Shown: one piece after another, positions 9,237-17,604 of the stretch
Layout: each line of letters opens with the position of its first letter
Position numbering within the stretch: position 1 is the stretch's first letter
From: Exiguobacterium aurantiacum
GTDB lineage: Bacteria; Bacillota; Bacilli; Exiguobacteriales; Exiguobacteriaceae
Assembly (NCBI RefSeq): GCF_024362205.1
Contig: NZ_CP101462.1
Location: 2,491,001 to 2,555,000 of the forward strand
DNA length: 64,000 bases
Direction: 5' to 3'
The notes under the pieces: generated by a model
Database searches by the model: none
Seen by the model: only the letters and a program-made list of their open reading frames with translations
Told to the model about the DNA's origin: nothing
Made by a program: the position numbers and the translations under genes

Positions 9237-9266
9237 ATCTTAACAAGAATAATCTTTCCGGTGCAA
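9237..9266 (-). promoter_or_regulatory. Candidate sigma-A promoter of ade
   Basis: Minus strand TTGCAC, 18-base spacer, TAAGAT, about 36 bases upstream of the ade start codon. No purine riboswitch or PurR site is evident here. Confidence 0.45.
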
Positions 9267-9323
9267 TTTCTTTTTCAACTTATGCGACAATGAAAGCATA
9301 TCCGTTTGAAAGGGGTTACACAT

Positions 9324-9860
9324 ATGCAATACAAATTAGGAGAACTAATTCCACACGTCGACGAGACGGTTTTCATCGCACCAGGGGCCCACGTCATCGG
9401 TGATGTCACGATTGGCGCCCATTCCGGTGTCTGGTTCAACACGGTCATTCGAGGAGATGAAGGACCGATTCAAATCGGTTCGTACGTGAATATCCAAGAC
9501 GGATCGATGGTCCATCAATATGAAGGATCCCCGACGATCATCCATGACCGCGTCTCGATTGGCCATATGGCGATGATTCACGGTTGCGAGATTGAAGAAG
9601 GCTGTCTCATCGGCATGCATGCGACCGTCCTCGACGGTGCCAAAATTGGTAAGGGTTCGTTCGTCGCGGCCGGCGCCCTCGTTACACCGAACATGCAAAT
9701 CCCGGAAGGCGTTATGGTCATGGGTGTCCCAGCCAAAGTCGTCCGTCCGCTCAATGACGAGGATCGCTTCATCATGGAACGGACCGTCAACAAATACGCG
9801 AAGCGGGCTCAGCAGTACTTGGAGACGTGCGAACCAATGACATCCACACAAACTTTGTGA
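9324..9860 (+). CDS. Gamma-carbonic-anhydrase-like hexapeptide-repeat protein (YrdA/PaaY family)
   Basis: A 178-residue left-handed beta-helix protein of the gamma-carbonic anhydrase/YrdA/PaaY group. Hexapeptide turns run from about residue 15 to 140 (for example GAHVIGDVTIGAHSGVW and GCLIGMHATVLDGA). Histidines in SMVHQY, SIGHMAMIHG and MHATV sit where the trimer-interface metal ligands normally lie. Members are carbonic anhydrases, thioesterases or of unknown activity, and sequence alone cannot decide. The ATG at 9324 is chosen because AAAGGGG lies eight bases upstream; a TTG 18 bases earlier has no ribosome binding site. The gene is single and divergent from ade, and its stop codon overlaps a cre-like site. 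Confidence 0.9.
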   Translation: MQYKLGELIPHVDETVFIAPGAHVIGDVTIGAHSGVWFNTVIRGDEGPIQIGSYVNIQDGSMVHQYEGSPTIIHDRVSIGHMAMIHGCEIEEGCLIGMHATVLDGAKIGKGSFVAAGALVTPNMQIPEGVMVMGVPAKVVRPLNDEDRFIMERTVNKYAKRAQQYLETCEPMTSTQTL

Positions 9861-9871
9861 AAGCGTTTACA
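9858..9871 (+). promoter_or_regulatory. cre box (CcpA site)
   Basis: TGAAAGCGTTTACA matches the Bacillus cre consensus TGWAARCGYTWNCW at every position. It starts in the stop codon of the preceding gene and lies about 100 bases upstream of the small ORF at 9970, a distance compatible with CcpA-mediated activation. Confidence 0.65.
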
Positions 9872-9969
9872 AGATTCATAAATTGTTAACGATTATCCCG
9901 ATTTTTCTTCATGTTCCCCTTGTATACTGAGGATGTAGTCAAGCCGACGTGTCGAAAGGGGCCAATTGT

Positions 9970-10149
9970 ATGTATCCAAACCATGCCGAACTCATGTTAG
10001 ACTTGTACGCCTCGTCCGTTAACCCAAGCTATTGCCTTCATATCGAGGATTCGTTCGACGATACGCTGCAAGGCACACATCGAGAGGTTTGGGAACGATT
10101 GCAATCGGATAATACTAAAGAGGAAGAAACTAAAATTAAGGGAACGTGA
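9970..10149 (+). CDS. Small protein of unknown function (59 aa)
   Basis: I recognise no family. The ATG at 9970 is chosen over a GTG at 9949 because AAAGGGG lies 8 bases before it. The product begins MYPNHAELMLDLY and contains an acidic middle (HIEDSFDDTLQG) and a charged Lys/Glu-rich tail, with no membrane segment or signal peptide and a single cysteine. A possible -10 box (TATACT) and a cre site lie upstream. The stop codon overlaps the start region of a second tiny ORF, and the pair ends at a strong terminator, so the two would form a short transcription unit. The position suggests carbon-source control, but the function is unknown. Confidence 0.55.
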   Translation: MYPNHAELMLDLYASSVNPSYCLHIEDSFDDTLQGTHREVWERLQSDNTKEEETKIKGT

Positions 10150-10154
10150 ACAAA

Positions 10155-10208
10155 ATGATTCCAACGAATGTCATTCAAGACTGGCTCGCAAATAAATTAA
10201 AGAAATAA
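10155..10208 (+). CDS. Possible micro-ORF (17 aa)
   Basis: ATG at 10155 follows AAGGGA at about 11 bases and encodes MIPTNVIQDWLANKLKK, which could form a short amphipathic helix with a basic end. A GTG nine bases earlier overlaps the stop of the 59-aa ORF as GTGA. The ORF is followed directly by a terminator. It may be a real translated peptide or simply chance; nothing but position, a weak ribosome binding site and a plausible helix supports it. Confidence 0.3.
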   Translation: MIPTNVIQDWLANKLKK

Positions 10209-10220
10209 ATCGTATACATC

Positions 10221-10267
10221 AAAAGCTCGAGCGGAGACTAAACTGGTCCCCACTCGAGCTTTTTTTA
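10221..10267. terminator. Bidirectional rho-independent terminator
   Basis: AAAAGCTCGAG and CTCGAGCTTTTTTT flank a partly paired 20-base interior. It serves the small-ORF unit (+) and the nitroreductase gene (-). Confidence 0.85.
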
Positions 10268-10813
10268 TTCGAAGATTGTGAGGCAGCTGTCAATCGACTG
10301 GCGCCTTTTTAGCGGAGGCACGTCCTCGAACCGTCCGAGTTGGAGCAATCCGACGAACGTCTCCCCTTCTGCCCCAATCATTTCCTGTAACCTCGCATCT
10401 TCAAAGATGCCTCCGGTACGCCAGACGAGACCGATGTCCCGCTCACTACACAGTAAGTGGAAGTTCTGAATGAACGTCGCTGTCGCAAGTAACGCATCCT
10501 TCCGATCTTTCTCCGTCTCGAACGCCTTCGTCGTCACGTACACGCATGCGGCCGCGTTTCGAATTCGTCCCGAGATTTTCTCGCGTTTCGACTCGGGGCC
10601 GTCAGCAAACGCCGGTTCGAGCGCTTGAAGCAATACGTCTTTCCCATCTCCGTTGAACAAGTAAACGTTCCATGGTTCAACCTTATTATGAAACGGCGCA
10701 TGATGGGCCGATGTCAATAACGAGTACAATTCTGACGTGTCGAGCGCACCTTCTGTGAACATGCGAATCGTCCGCCGCGATTCAATCAACTGTTGTCCTG
10801 CTGTCTTTTCCAT
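10265..10813 (-). CDS. Nitroreductase-family flavoprotein
   Basis: A 182-residue protein of the FMN-dependent nitroreductase family (usual length about 180-220). The N-terminal SRRTIRMF motif is the family's phosphate-binding start. AHHAPFHNKVEPWNVY corresponds to the usual SPSxxNxQPW region, and the C-terminal LLQLGRFEDVPPLKRR contains the closing FMN-site segment. Such enzymes reduce nitro compounds, quinones or flavins with NAD(P)H in the cytosol; the physiological substrate is not predictable. The start at 10813 has AGGGGGA eight or so bases upstream, better than the ATG 48 bases earlier. It lies just downstream of the lysine operon terminator on the same strand and appears monocistronic. 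Confidence 0.88.
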   Translation of the reverse strand: MEKTAGQQLIESRRTIRMFTEGALDTSELYSLLTSAHHAPFHNKVEPWNVYLFNGDGKDVLLQALEPAFADGPESKREKISGRIRNAAACVYVTTKAFETEKDRKDALLATATFIQNFHLLCSERDIGLVWRTGGIFEDARLQEMIGAEGETFVGLLQLGRFEDVPPLKRRQSIDSCLTIFE

Positions 10814-10890
10814 TGAAGTCACTTCCCCCTCTATTCTCTCTCTCATCATAATTGAAAACATTTCTCATTTGAAGAAGAATGACTCCTAAC

Positions 10891-10922
10891 AAAAAGAACG
10901 CATTCCTGAGTCAGGAATGCGT
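10891..10922 (-). terminator. Rho-independent terminator of the lysine operon
   Basis: Minus strand ACGCATTCCTGA pairs with TCAGGAATGCGT, followed by TCTTTTTGTT, just after the lysA stop. Confidence 0.88.
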
Positions 10923-10930
10923 CCGTTCTA

Positions 10931-12226
10931 TCATGTCGATTGTCCGACAATCTCACAGGCGACCAAGTCTTCAAGTGTCTGTCTGCGGACGACGAGACGA
11001 TGTGTCCCGTCCTTCACGAAGACGACGGCTGGACGGAGCATCTGGTTATAGTTACTCGCCATCGAGAAATTATACGCCCCTGTCGCTTTGACAAGCAAGA
11101 GATCCCCGGCTTCGACCGGTGGGATGAGTGAACGGTTCGAGATGATATCGCCCGACTCACAGCACGCCCCGACGATTTTCGCCTCGAGCGTCTTCGCCTC
11201 ATCCATCCGTGTCGCCGCGATGACGTCATACTCGGCGTCATAGAGGGCAGGACGAATGTTATCCGTCATGCCCCCGTCGACCGAGACGTACGTGCGGACA
11301 CCACTCACTTCTTTCACCGTCCCGACTTCATAGAGCGTCGCACCGGCGTTAGCGACGAGCCAGCGGCCCGGTTCGATGCCGATTTTCGGGAGCGGCAAGC
11401 CGAAGCGGTTCACTTCCGCGACGAGCGTGTCCATCACTTGCGTCATCGTATCGGCGAAGTCGAGCGGGTCGTCCGACTCGAGATAGGCGACACCGAAGCC
11501 GCCACCGATATTCAAGACGTCGGCCGTATACCCTGTCTCTTGACGAATCGTCTCGATGAAAGCGACCATCGTCTTGACCGTATTGATGAACAACGTCGGT
11601 TCTTGAATCTGCGAGCCGACATGACAATGGATGCCTCGCAAGTGCAGACGTTCCGCTTGCAGCGTCGCCTTGATTGCTTCTAGATACGCATCGTCATGAG
11701 TCGGGAAGCCGAACTTCGTATCGACCCCACCCGTCTGAATCGCCTCGTGGGCGCCTCCGACGACTTGTGGGACGATGCGGAGCAAGACATCGACGTCTTC
11801 TACCCCTTGCTCAGCGGCCAGACCCGACAACAGCCCAATCTCACGCATGTTGTCGATGGTGAAATGAGTGATTCCGTTCTCGAGCGCGAACGTGATGTCC
11901 TGCACCGTCTTGTTCGATCCGTGGACGTGAATCCGGTCAGCCGGAACACCGGCGTGGAGCGCGACGAACATCTCGCCGCGCGAGACGACGTCGATGCTTA
12001 AGCCCGCTGCCATCACTTTATCGTATACGGCCGCAATCGACATCGCTTTCGATGCGTAGAGCGCGTACGTATTCGGATACTTGTCGAGGAACGCGTTCCG
12101 GACGAGGCCGAGACGACGCTCGAGTTCAGGCTCGCTCATGATATAGAGCGGTGTCCCGTACGTCGCTTGAAGTTCACGGACGGACACGCCTTCGATCATA
12201 CAAACTGATTGGTTGGTGGTGTACAT
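10931..12226 (-). CDS. lysA: Diaminopimelate decarboxylase
   Basis: A 431-residue fold-III PLP enzyme, normal length for LysA. It decarboxylates meso-diaminopimelate to L-lysine, the last step of the pathway. The PLP lysine lies in ALYASKAMS near residue 60, HVHGSNKT and GGGFGV follow, the active-site cysteine region is CCESGD near 345, and the C-terminal GAYNFSMASNYN motif is intact. The ATG at 12226 follows AAGGAGG with good spacing. It is the last gene of the lysine operon. Its first 31 bases overlap the end of the upstream racemase gene, which suggests translational coupling. Confidence 0.97.
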   Translation of the reverse strand: MYTTNQSVCMIEGVSVRELQATYGTPLYIMSEPELERRLGLVRNAFLDKYPNTYALYASKAMSIAAVYDKVMAAGLSIDVVSRGEMFVALHAGVPADRIHVHGSNKTVQDITFALENGITHFTIDNMREIGLLSGLAAEQGVEDVDVLLRIVPQVVGGAHEAIQTGGVDTKFGFPTHDDAYLEAIKATLQAERLHLRGIHCHVGSQIQEPTLFINTVKTMVAFIETIRQETGYTADVLNIGGGFGVAYLESDDPLDFADTMTQVMDTLVAEVNRFGLPLPKIGIEPGRWLVANAGATLYEVGTVKEVSGVRTYVSVDGGMTDNIRPALYDAEYDVIAATRMDEAKTLEAKIVGACCESGDIISNRSLIPPVEAGDLLLVKATGAYNFSMASNYNQMLRPAVVFVKDGTHRLVVRRQTLEDLVACEIVGQST

Positions 12227-13284
12227 ACATTGCCTCCTTCAAAGCGATGCGGGACACGCCATGAGCGTGCGCATAATTGTTCTGAGTTATTGGCGTGCCC
12301 GGTGCGGGTCACGTCATCGATTTTCGTGAGATGGCCGTACAGCTCCACGCGGTCTCCGACTTGAATCGTGTCATCGACGCGCAAGAAACTGTGGCTCATG
12401 AAGATGTTACTGATGAACGGATAGGCCCGTCCTTCGATGTGGGCCGGCAAGAAGCGCCGAGCCCGCATGAGTCCGTCGCCATAACCGACCGAGAGAACGG
12501 CGATGCGTTCATTCGTCTCGGCCGTGTAGCCCGTACCGTAACCGACGTGGGCACCGGCCTCGATGTCGTGCACGGCGACGACTTCCGTCTCCCAGCGAAA
12601 CGCCGGGATGAGCCAATCGACCGGTTCGACCGAAGAGTAGCCATACAGGAAGATGCCGACACGCACGTGTGTGCAATGCCCGAGGCGCGGATCCGCTTGT
12701 AGTGTCGCGGCGCTGTTGGCCGCATGCACGATCTCGAACGTATGCCGTTCGATGAGACGATTCGACCAGTCGGCGAACCGTTCCACGTGCACGCTATGTT
12801 CGATTTCGGCGTTGTCGGCGTCAGCGAGCGGGAAATGAGTACATAACCCGACGAGGTCGAGCCCTTCGTCTTGGCAAAACGCGACGATGGCCAGCGCTTC
12901 TTTGAACGTCTTGGCACCGAAGCGGTTCATCCCGACGTCGAGCTTTAAATGAAGGCGGACCCCGTCGAGCTGGTCCCGTTGCGAGACGAGCCAGTCATAG
13001 GAACCGATGGCGACGTCAAGGTGGTCACGATGGACGGTTGCCCAGTCGTAGACCGGGTTCATGACGAGGACGCGCGCTTCCGGAGCTGATGCCCGGACCT
13101 CGCTCGCCTCGTCCAGCGTCGTCACCATGAAGTGACGCACCCCTTCTTCGTACAGTGTCGTCACAACTGGCTCCATCCCTAAGTTATAGGCGTTGTTTTT
13201 AACGACGGCGAACACCGGTCGGCCAAGCGCTTCAATCCGACGTTTGTTTTCGCGAATCGCATTCAAGTCAATTGTGACTCCCAT
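12196..13284 (-). CDS. alr: Alanine-racemase-family enzyme in the lysine operon (Alr2-like)
   Basis: A 362-residue fold-III PLP racemase, with the PLP lysine in VVKNNAYNLG near residue 29 (canonical alanine racemases read VVKANAYGHG), LDVGMNRFG, and VGYGDG carrying the expected second catalytic tyrosine. The N-terminus is shorter than in housekeeping Alr. After the usual terminal RVP motif a tail of about 15 residues is encoded inside the lysA ribosome binding site and start. The gene order alr-lysA at the end of a lysine operon matches the Staphylococcus aureus alr2-lysA arrangement. Alanine is the default substrate, but the operon context leaves open a broader or lysine-related racemase role. 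RBS AAAGGAG precedes the start. Confidence 0.88.
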   Translation of the reverse strand: MGVTIDLNAIRENKRRIEALGRPVFAVVKNNAYNLGMEPVVTTLYEEGVRHFMVTTLDEASEVRASAPEARVLVMNPVYDWATVHRDHLDVAIGSYDWLVSQRDQLDGVRLHLKLDVGMNRFGAKTFKEALAIVAFCQDEGLDLVGLCTHFPLADADNAEIEHSVHVERFADWSNRLIERHTFEIVHAANSAATLQADPRLGHCTHVRVGIFLYGYSSVEPVDWLIPAFRWETEVVAVHDIEAGAHVGYGTGYTAETNERIAVLSVGYGDGLMRARRFLPAHIEGRAYPFISNIFMSHSFLRVDDTIQVGDRVELYGHLTKIDDVTRTGHANNSEQLCARSWRVPHRFEGGNVCTPPTNQFV

Positions 13285-13297
13285 ACAAAAAACTCCT

Positions 13298-14224
13298 TTA
13301 TTCTTTGACTCCAGCTTTGACGAACGTGATCCAATCGCGGTGTGTCGGAATTTGTCCCGTCACAGCCTCACGGTAACGCGCGAGCATGTTCGTCGCGACC
13401 GATTGGACGCCGCCGCCGATTGAGATGTTGTCGATTTCGATGACGCTCGTCACTTCAGCCGCCGTTCCCGTCAAGAAAATTTCATCTGCGACATATAGTT
13501 CGTCACGTCCGATGTGGCGCTCGATGACCTCGAACCCTTCCTCACGGGCAAGTTCGATCACCGTTTGACGCGTGATGCCGTCGAGCACCGAGCAATCGAG
13601 TGACGGTGTGAAAATTTTGTTTCCTTTGACGAGGAAGATGTTGGCGACGCTCGCCTCGCTGACGTTTCCGTTCATGTCGAGGGCGATCGCTTCGTCATAC
13701 CCGTCGCGGACCGCTTCTCCTTTAAGGAGTTGCGAGTTCATATAGTTCGCCGCCGCTTTCGCTTGCATCGGCATCATCGTCGAAGAGACGCGACGATACG
13801 AGGCGACTTTCGCGCGGATGCCGACCGTCTTGCTGAAATATTCGCCGAGCGGCCAGCATGAGATCGCGACGTGTACTTTCGTTTCCTGCGTCGGCATGAG
13901 TGCCTGCCAAGGTGTGCCGAGGAAAACGAATGGGCGGATGTAACAAGCCTCGAAGCCGTTGCGTTCAATCAATTCGATTGTCGCTTGTTCGAGCTCATCA
14001 ACCGTGTACGGCAAGTCGACGTGATAGTATGCACACGAACGAACGAGTCGCTCCAAGTGTTCACGGAGTCGGAAGATGGCCGGGCCTTCTTCTGTGTGGT
14101 ATGCCCGAATCCCTTCGAAAAAGCCGCTACCGTAGTGAATCGCGTGTGTCATGATACTCGTGTTCGCGTCACTCGGCTCGATCCAAGCCCCGTCTTGCCA
14201 CATCCATTGTCCATACTGTTCCAT
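13298..14224 (-). CDS. ilvE: Class IV (branched-chain type) aminotransferase in the lysine operon
   Basis: A 308-residue fold-IV PLP aminotransferase with the IlvE pattern: THAIHYGSGFFEGIR, FRLREHLERL, the PLP lysine in the PMQAKAAANYMNS stretch near residue 155, the EALALD-like region DEAIALD, and the C-terminal IFLTGTAAEVTSV. The ATG at 14224 is chosen because GGGAGAG lies nine bases upstream; an in-frame ATG 21 bases earlier has no ribosome binding site. By family it should transaminate branched-chain 2-oxo acids. Its place between dapH and alr, where Staphylococcus has hipO, suggests it may supply the aminotransferase step (N-acetyl-2-amino-6-oxopimelate to N-acetyl-LL-DAP), which usually uses a class I enzyme. 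That role is inference. Confidence 0.88.
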   Translation of the reverse strand: MEQYGQWMWQDGAWIEPSDANTSIMTHAIHYGSGFFEGIRAYHTEEGPAIFRLREHLERLVRSCAYYHVDLPYTVDELEQATIELIERNGFEACYIRPFVFLGTPWQALMPTQETKVHVAISCWPLGEYFSKTVGIRAKVASYRRVSSTMMPMQAKAAANYMNSQLLKGEAVRDGYDEAIALDMNGNVSEASVANIFLVKGNKIFTPSLDCSVLDGITRQTVIELAREEGFEVIERHIGRDELYVADEIFLTGTAAEVTSVIEIDNISIGGGVQSVATNMLARYREAVTGQIPTHRDWITFVKAGVKE

Positions 14225-14271
14225 TTGTTCAACTCTCCCATTCATTGTTTATATTTTCTGTCTATTATACG

Positions 14272-14979
14272 TTACAGGGAGCGTAAGTCATCAACAAGTT
14301 GTGTTTTTTCTGCGGTTTTTTCATCTTTTTGCTTAATGACACGGGCTGGTGTGCCGGCGACGACGCTTCCGGCCGGGACGTCTTGTGTGACGACACTACC
14401 TGCTGCGACGACGGCATTTTCACCGACACGGACGCCTTCCAAGATGACGGCGTTCGCACCGACCATGACGCCATCTTCGATGATGACCGGGTCTTTTGAA
14501 GGTGGCTCAAGGACACCCGCCACGACGGCGCCGGCGCCAAGGTGGACGTTTTTCCCGAGCGTCCCGCGGGCACCGATGACCGCGTTCATGTCGACCATCG
14601 ACCCGTCACCGATGACGGCACCGATGTTGACGACGGCACCCATCATGACGACGACGTTGTTCCCGATTTGGACGTGGTCCCGGATGAACGAGCCTGGCTC
14701 GATACGGGCATTCAACTTCGTCGTGTCGAGCATCGGCACGGCGCTGTTGCGGCGGTCGTACTCGAGATGCGTGTCCGTGATGACGGCAGCGTTCGCTTCA
14801 ACGAAAGCAGCCGCACGTTCAGCCGTCGTGAGGAACAGTTTCGACTCGTCCGTTCCAAAGGCTTTGGCATCTTCGATAGTGAGACCGGCCAATTGACCGT
14901 TGACGTACAATTTGACTGGCGTTTCTTTCTTGGCATCTTTAATGTATTGCGCGATTTCATAAGCGTTTGTGAGTAACAT
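14272..14979 (-). CDS. dapH: Tetrahydrodipicolinate N-acetyltransferase
   Basis: A 235-residue left-handed beta-helix acyltransferase, the same length as Bacillus DapH. It acetylates tetrahydrodipicolinate with acetyl-CoA and so commits the cell to the acetylated branch of the diaminopimelate pathway. An N-terminal alpha/beta domain (about residues 1-85) is followed by hexapeptide turns from [23 protein letters not shown] onward and by GTPARVIK near the end. Its start lies 23 bases inside dapB and has GAGGAGG directly upstream. No deacetylase (dapL/hipO) is present in this operon, so that step must be encoded elsewhere. Confidence 0.95.
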   Translation of the reverse strand: MLLTNAYEIAQYIKDAKKETPVKLYVNGQLAGLTIEDAKAFGTDESKLFLTTAERAAAFVEANAAVITDTHLEYDRRNSAVPMLDTTKLNARIEPGSFIRDHVQIGNNVVVMMGAVVNIGAVIGDGSMVDMNAVIGARGTLGKNVHLGAGAVVAGVLEPPSKDPVIIEDGVMVGANAVILEGVRVGENAVVAAGSVVTQDVPAGSVVAGTPARVIKQKDEKTAEKTQLVDDLRSL

Positions 14980-15706
14980 GAGTGGCCTCCTCGTATAGGT
15001 TCGTTAAATTGTATAGTCCGGCTGGGCGGTCAAGAATCGTTGCCGCCGCAGCGAGTGCCCCGTTCGCGAAGACGCGTTTCGACAGGGCCGTGTGTTTCAA
15101 TTCAAGCATTTCGTCGTCTCCGGCGAAGAGCACCGTGTGTTCCCCGAAGATTGTGCCGCCGCGTACCGAATGCATACCGAGTTCATCGGCTGCACGCGCT
15201 TCGCGGCGCGGTGTCCGGTCGTATACCGGTGTCACATCGCGTTTCGCCTCGATGGCACGGGCGAGCAGTTCCGCCGTTCCGCTCGGTGCGTCGACTTTCT
15301 TGCGGTGGTGCGCCTCAATCACTTCGATGTCATAACCGAGCGTGAGCGGGACGAGTTGGTCGAGCAATTGTTTTAATAGCGCGATCCCATATGACGTGTT
15401 ATACGACTGGAAAATCGGAATCTCCTGAGACGCTGCTTCAATTTTAGCAAGCTCTGCTTCTGAGAACCCTGTCGTCGCGATGACGAGCGGAATCTGTTTG
15501 GCTTTCCCAAAAGCGAGCACGTCATCCAACAACGCCGGATTCGAGAAATCGATGACGACATCGACCTCGGCCTCGACGTCTTGTAGCGAGACGGGATGCT
15601 CCCCTCCGGCCGGTGAGACGATGGCCGTGACGTTCAAGTTTTGTGTCCGGGCGACTTCTTCGACGATCTGTCCCATCGCTCCGTATCCATGAATGAGTAA
15701 GTTCAC
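14957..15706 (-). CDS. dapB: 4-hydroxy-tetrahydrodipicolinate reductase
   Basis: A 249-residue NAD(P)H-dependent reductase with the N-terminal GYGAMGQ nucleotide-binding loop, the catalytic [13 protein letters not shown] motif near residue 135, and [14 protein letters not shown] near 180. It reduces the DapA product to tetrahydrodipicolinate in the cytosol. The length is typical. Its start overlaps the dapA stop by four bases and its end overlaps dapH by 23 bases, so translation in this stretch is probably coupled. Confidence 0.97.
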   Translation of the reverse strand: MNLLIHGYGAMGQIVEEVARTQNLNVTAIVSPAGGEHPVSLQDVEAEVDVVIDFSNPALLDDVLAFGKAKQIPLVIATTGFSEAELAKIEAASQEIPIFQSYNTSYGIALLKQLLDQLVPLTLGYDIEVIEAHHRKKVDAPSGTAELLARAIEAKRDVTPVYDRTPRREARAADELGMHSVRGGTIFGEHTVLFAGDDEMLELKHTALSKRVFANGALAAAATILDRPAGLYNLTNLYEEATHVTHKRL

Positions 15707-16584
15707 TGTCTCACCTCATTGAACTGCTCCATCGCCGACAACAAGCGGGCCTCGGCCGTCGCGCTCATCGGGACGAGCGGGAGACGTGGTGCGCCGAACT
15801 CGAAGCCGCGCGCATTGAGTGCCGCTTTGACCGGAATCGGGTTCACTTCGGCGAACAATTCGTCGATGACCGGGAGCAGTCGGAGCTGCCAGCGGCGTGC
15901 CGTCTCCAAGTCTCCGGCGAGGAGCGCTTCGGCCAAGGCGACCGTCGCACCCGGATAGACGTTTGAGAGCACGGAGACGACACCTTGCGCGCCCCACGCC
16001 ATATAAGGAAGAATTTGATCGTCGTTCCCGCAATAGACAGGGAAGCCTTCCGGTACGTGCGCCATCATTTGAGCCATGACCGAGATGTCCCCGCTCGCTT
16101 CCTTGAGCGCGGCGATGCGTGGATGATCAGCGAGTTCCCCGACCGTTGCCGGATCCAGGGCGACACCCGTCCGCGACGGCACGTTGTAGAGCATGAGTGG
16201 AATCGGTGACGCGTCGGCGATCGCTGTGAAGTGGGCAATCAGACCCGCTTGCGTCGATTTGTTGTAATAAGGCGTGACGACCATCGCCATCTCGGCTCCG
16301 AGCTCGGCAGCCCGTTTTGTCTTTTGAATGCTGAGCGCCGTGTTGTTCGACCCGGTCCCGGCAATGATGACGGCACGTCCGGCAGCGATTTCAATCGCTT
16401 TGACGAGTAACGTCTCGAACTCTTCGTCCGTGATCGTCATACCTTCACCAGTCGTTCCCCCGATGACGAGGCCGTTGACGCCTTCTTTGATTTGATCTTC
16501 AATCAATGCTTCCCACGCTGTGAGATTTAATTGACCGTCTGCTTGAAACGGTGTAGCAAGTGCGGTTGCGACTCCTGTGAACAT
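15703..16584 (-). CDS. dapA: 4-hydroxy-tetrahydrodipicolinate synthase
   Basis: A 293-residue TIM-barrel aldolase that condenses pyruvate with aspartate semialdehyde, the first step specific to lysine and cell-wall DAP. Motifs seen are VIGGTTGEG near residue 40, the tyrosine in LMLYNVPSRTG near 132, and the Schiff-base lysine in IAALKEASGD near 160. The start has a AAGGGGGA site. It is the third gene of the operon, 12 bases after asd. Confidence 0.97.
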   Translation of the reverse strand: MFTGVATALATPFQADGQLNLTAWEALIEDQIKEGVNGLVIGGTTGEGMTITDEEFETLLVKAIEIAAGRAVIIAGTGSNNTALSIQKTKRAAELGAEMAMVVTPYYNKSTQAGLIAHFTAIADASPIPLMLYNVPSRTGVALDPATVGELADHPRIAALKEASGDISVMAQMMAHVPEGFPVYCGNDDQILPYMAWGAQGVVSVLSNVYPGATVALAEALLAGDLETARRWQLRLLPVIDELFAEVNPIPVKAALNARGFEFGAPRLPLVPMSATAEARLLSAMEQFNEVRQ

Positions 16585-16596
16585 ATAATCTCCCCC

Positions 16597-17592
16597 TTAT
16601 TTCGTAGCGGTCTGCCCAATCATGCATTGAGCGATTTGAACGGCGTTCGCAGCCGCGCCTTTTCGAACGTTATCAGCGACGCACCAGAGATGGAACGTGT
16701 TCGGTTGTGACTCGTCGACACGGACGCGACCGACATACACGTCGTCTGTCCCGTTCGCATCGAGCGGTGTCGGATAGACGAGTTCCCCCGGGTTGTCCAT
16801 CAAGACGACACCCGGCGCGTCCGCGAGCACGGCTTTCACTTCGGCAAGCGTCGCATCGCGGTCGAGCGTGACCGTAATCGAGACGGCGTGGCTGTTACGG
16901 ACCGGCACACGGACACATGTCGCCGTCACCCCGAGGTTCGGCGCGTTCAAAATCTTGCGCGTCTCTTCGATCATCTTCTGCTCTTCTTTCGTATAACCGT
17001 TCTCTAGGAACACATCGATGTGTGGCAAGACGTTATCGTAAATCGGATACGGATAGTTCTTCGGCTCTTCGCCGCGTGCTCCGCGTTCCAAGTCCTCGAT
17101 CCCTTTTTGGCCCGAGCCGGACACGGCTTGATACGACGTATAGGCGACACGTGTCAACCCGTATACTTCCGCGAGCGGTGCGAGCGCGACGACCGCTTGA
17201 ATCGTCGAGCAGTTCGGGTTGGCGATCAGCGTCTTGTCCGGGCTCAGTTCGACTCGGTTCACTTCCGGAACGATGAGCGGGATGTCCGCCTGCATCCGGA
17301 ATGCGCTCGAGTTGTCGATGACGATGACCCCTTGTTCACTCAGACGGGGTGCATATTGTTCACTGAGGCTGCCACCGGCCGAGAAAAGCGCGATGTCAAT
17401 CGGGTCGGCATAAATTGCGTCCGACAGCTCCCGGATGACGACGTCCGTGCCATTCACGTTCACGGTCTTCCCAGCTGAACGGGCCGAGGCGTAAAGCAAT
17501 AATTCGTTGATTGGAAACTCATATTCGGTCAATACTTCGATCATCTTTTGACCGACGGCTCCGGTCGCGCCGACGACGGCTACGTTATACAT
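16597..17592 (-). CDS. asd: Aspartate-semialdehyde dehydrogenase
   Basis: A 331-residue enzyme that reduces aspartyl phosphate to aspartate semialdehyde with NADPH. Seen are the GATGAVGQKM dinucleotide loop at the N-terminus, the catalytic cysteine in ANPNCSTIQ near residue 130, the QAVSGSGQKG loop, and RVPVRNSHAV. The length is usual for the Gram-positive form. It lies 12 bases downstream of lysC and 12 upstream of dapA, in the same operon. Confidence 0.97.
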   Translation of the reverse strand: MYNVAVVGATGAVGQKMIEVLTEYEFPINELLLYASARSAGKTVNVNGTDVVIRELSDAIYADPIDIALFSAGGSLSEQYAPRLSEQGVIVIDNSSAFRMQADIPLIVPEVNRVELSPDKTLIANPNCSTIQAVVALAPLAEVYGLTRVAYTSYQAVSGSGQKGIEDLERGARGEEPKNYPYPIYDNVLPHIDVFLENGYTKEEQKMIEETRKILNAPNLGVTATCVRVPVRNSHAVSITVTLDRDATLAEVKAVLADAPGVVLMDNPGELVYPTPLDANGTDDVYVGRVRVDESQPNTFHLWCVADNVRKGAAANAVQIAQCMIGQTATK

Positions 17593-17604
17593 GGTGACTC
17601 CCCC

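Noticed and set aside
13871..14896. A 341-codon plus-strand open frame opposite the aminotransferase and dapH
   Set aside because: Low-complexity Thr/Ser/Pro-rich translation of the antisense of hexapeptide repeats. No start signals.
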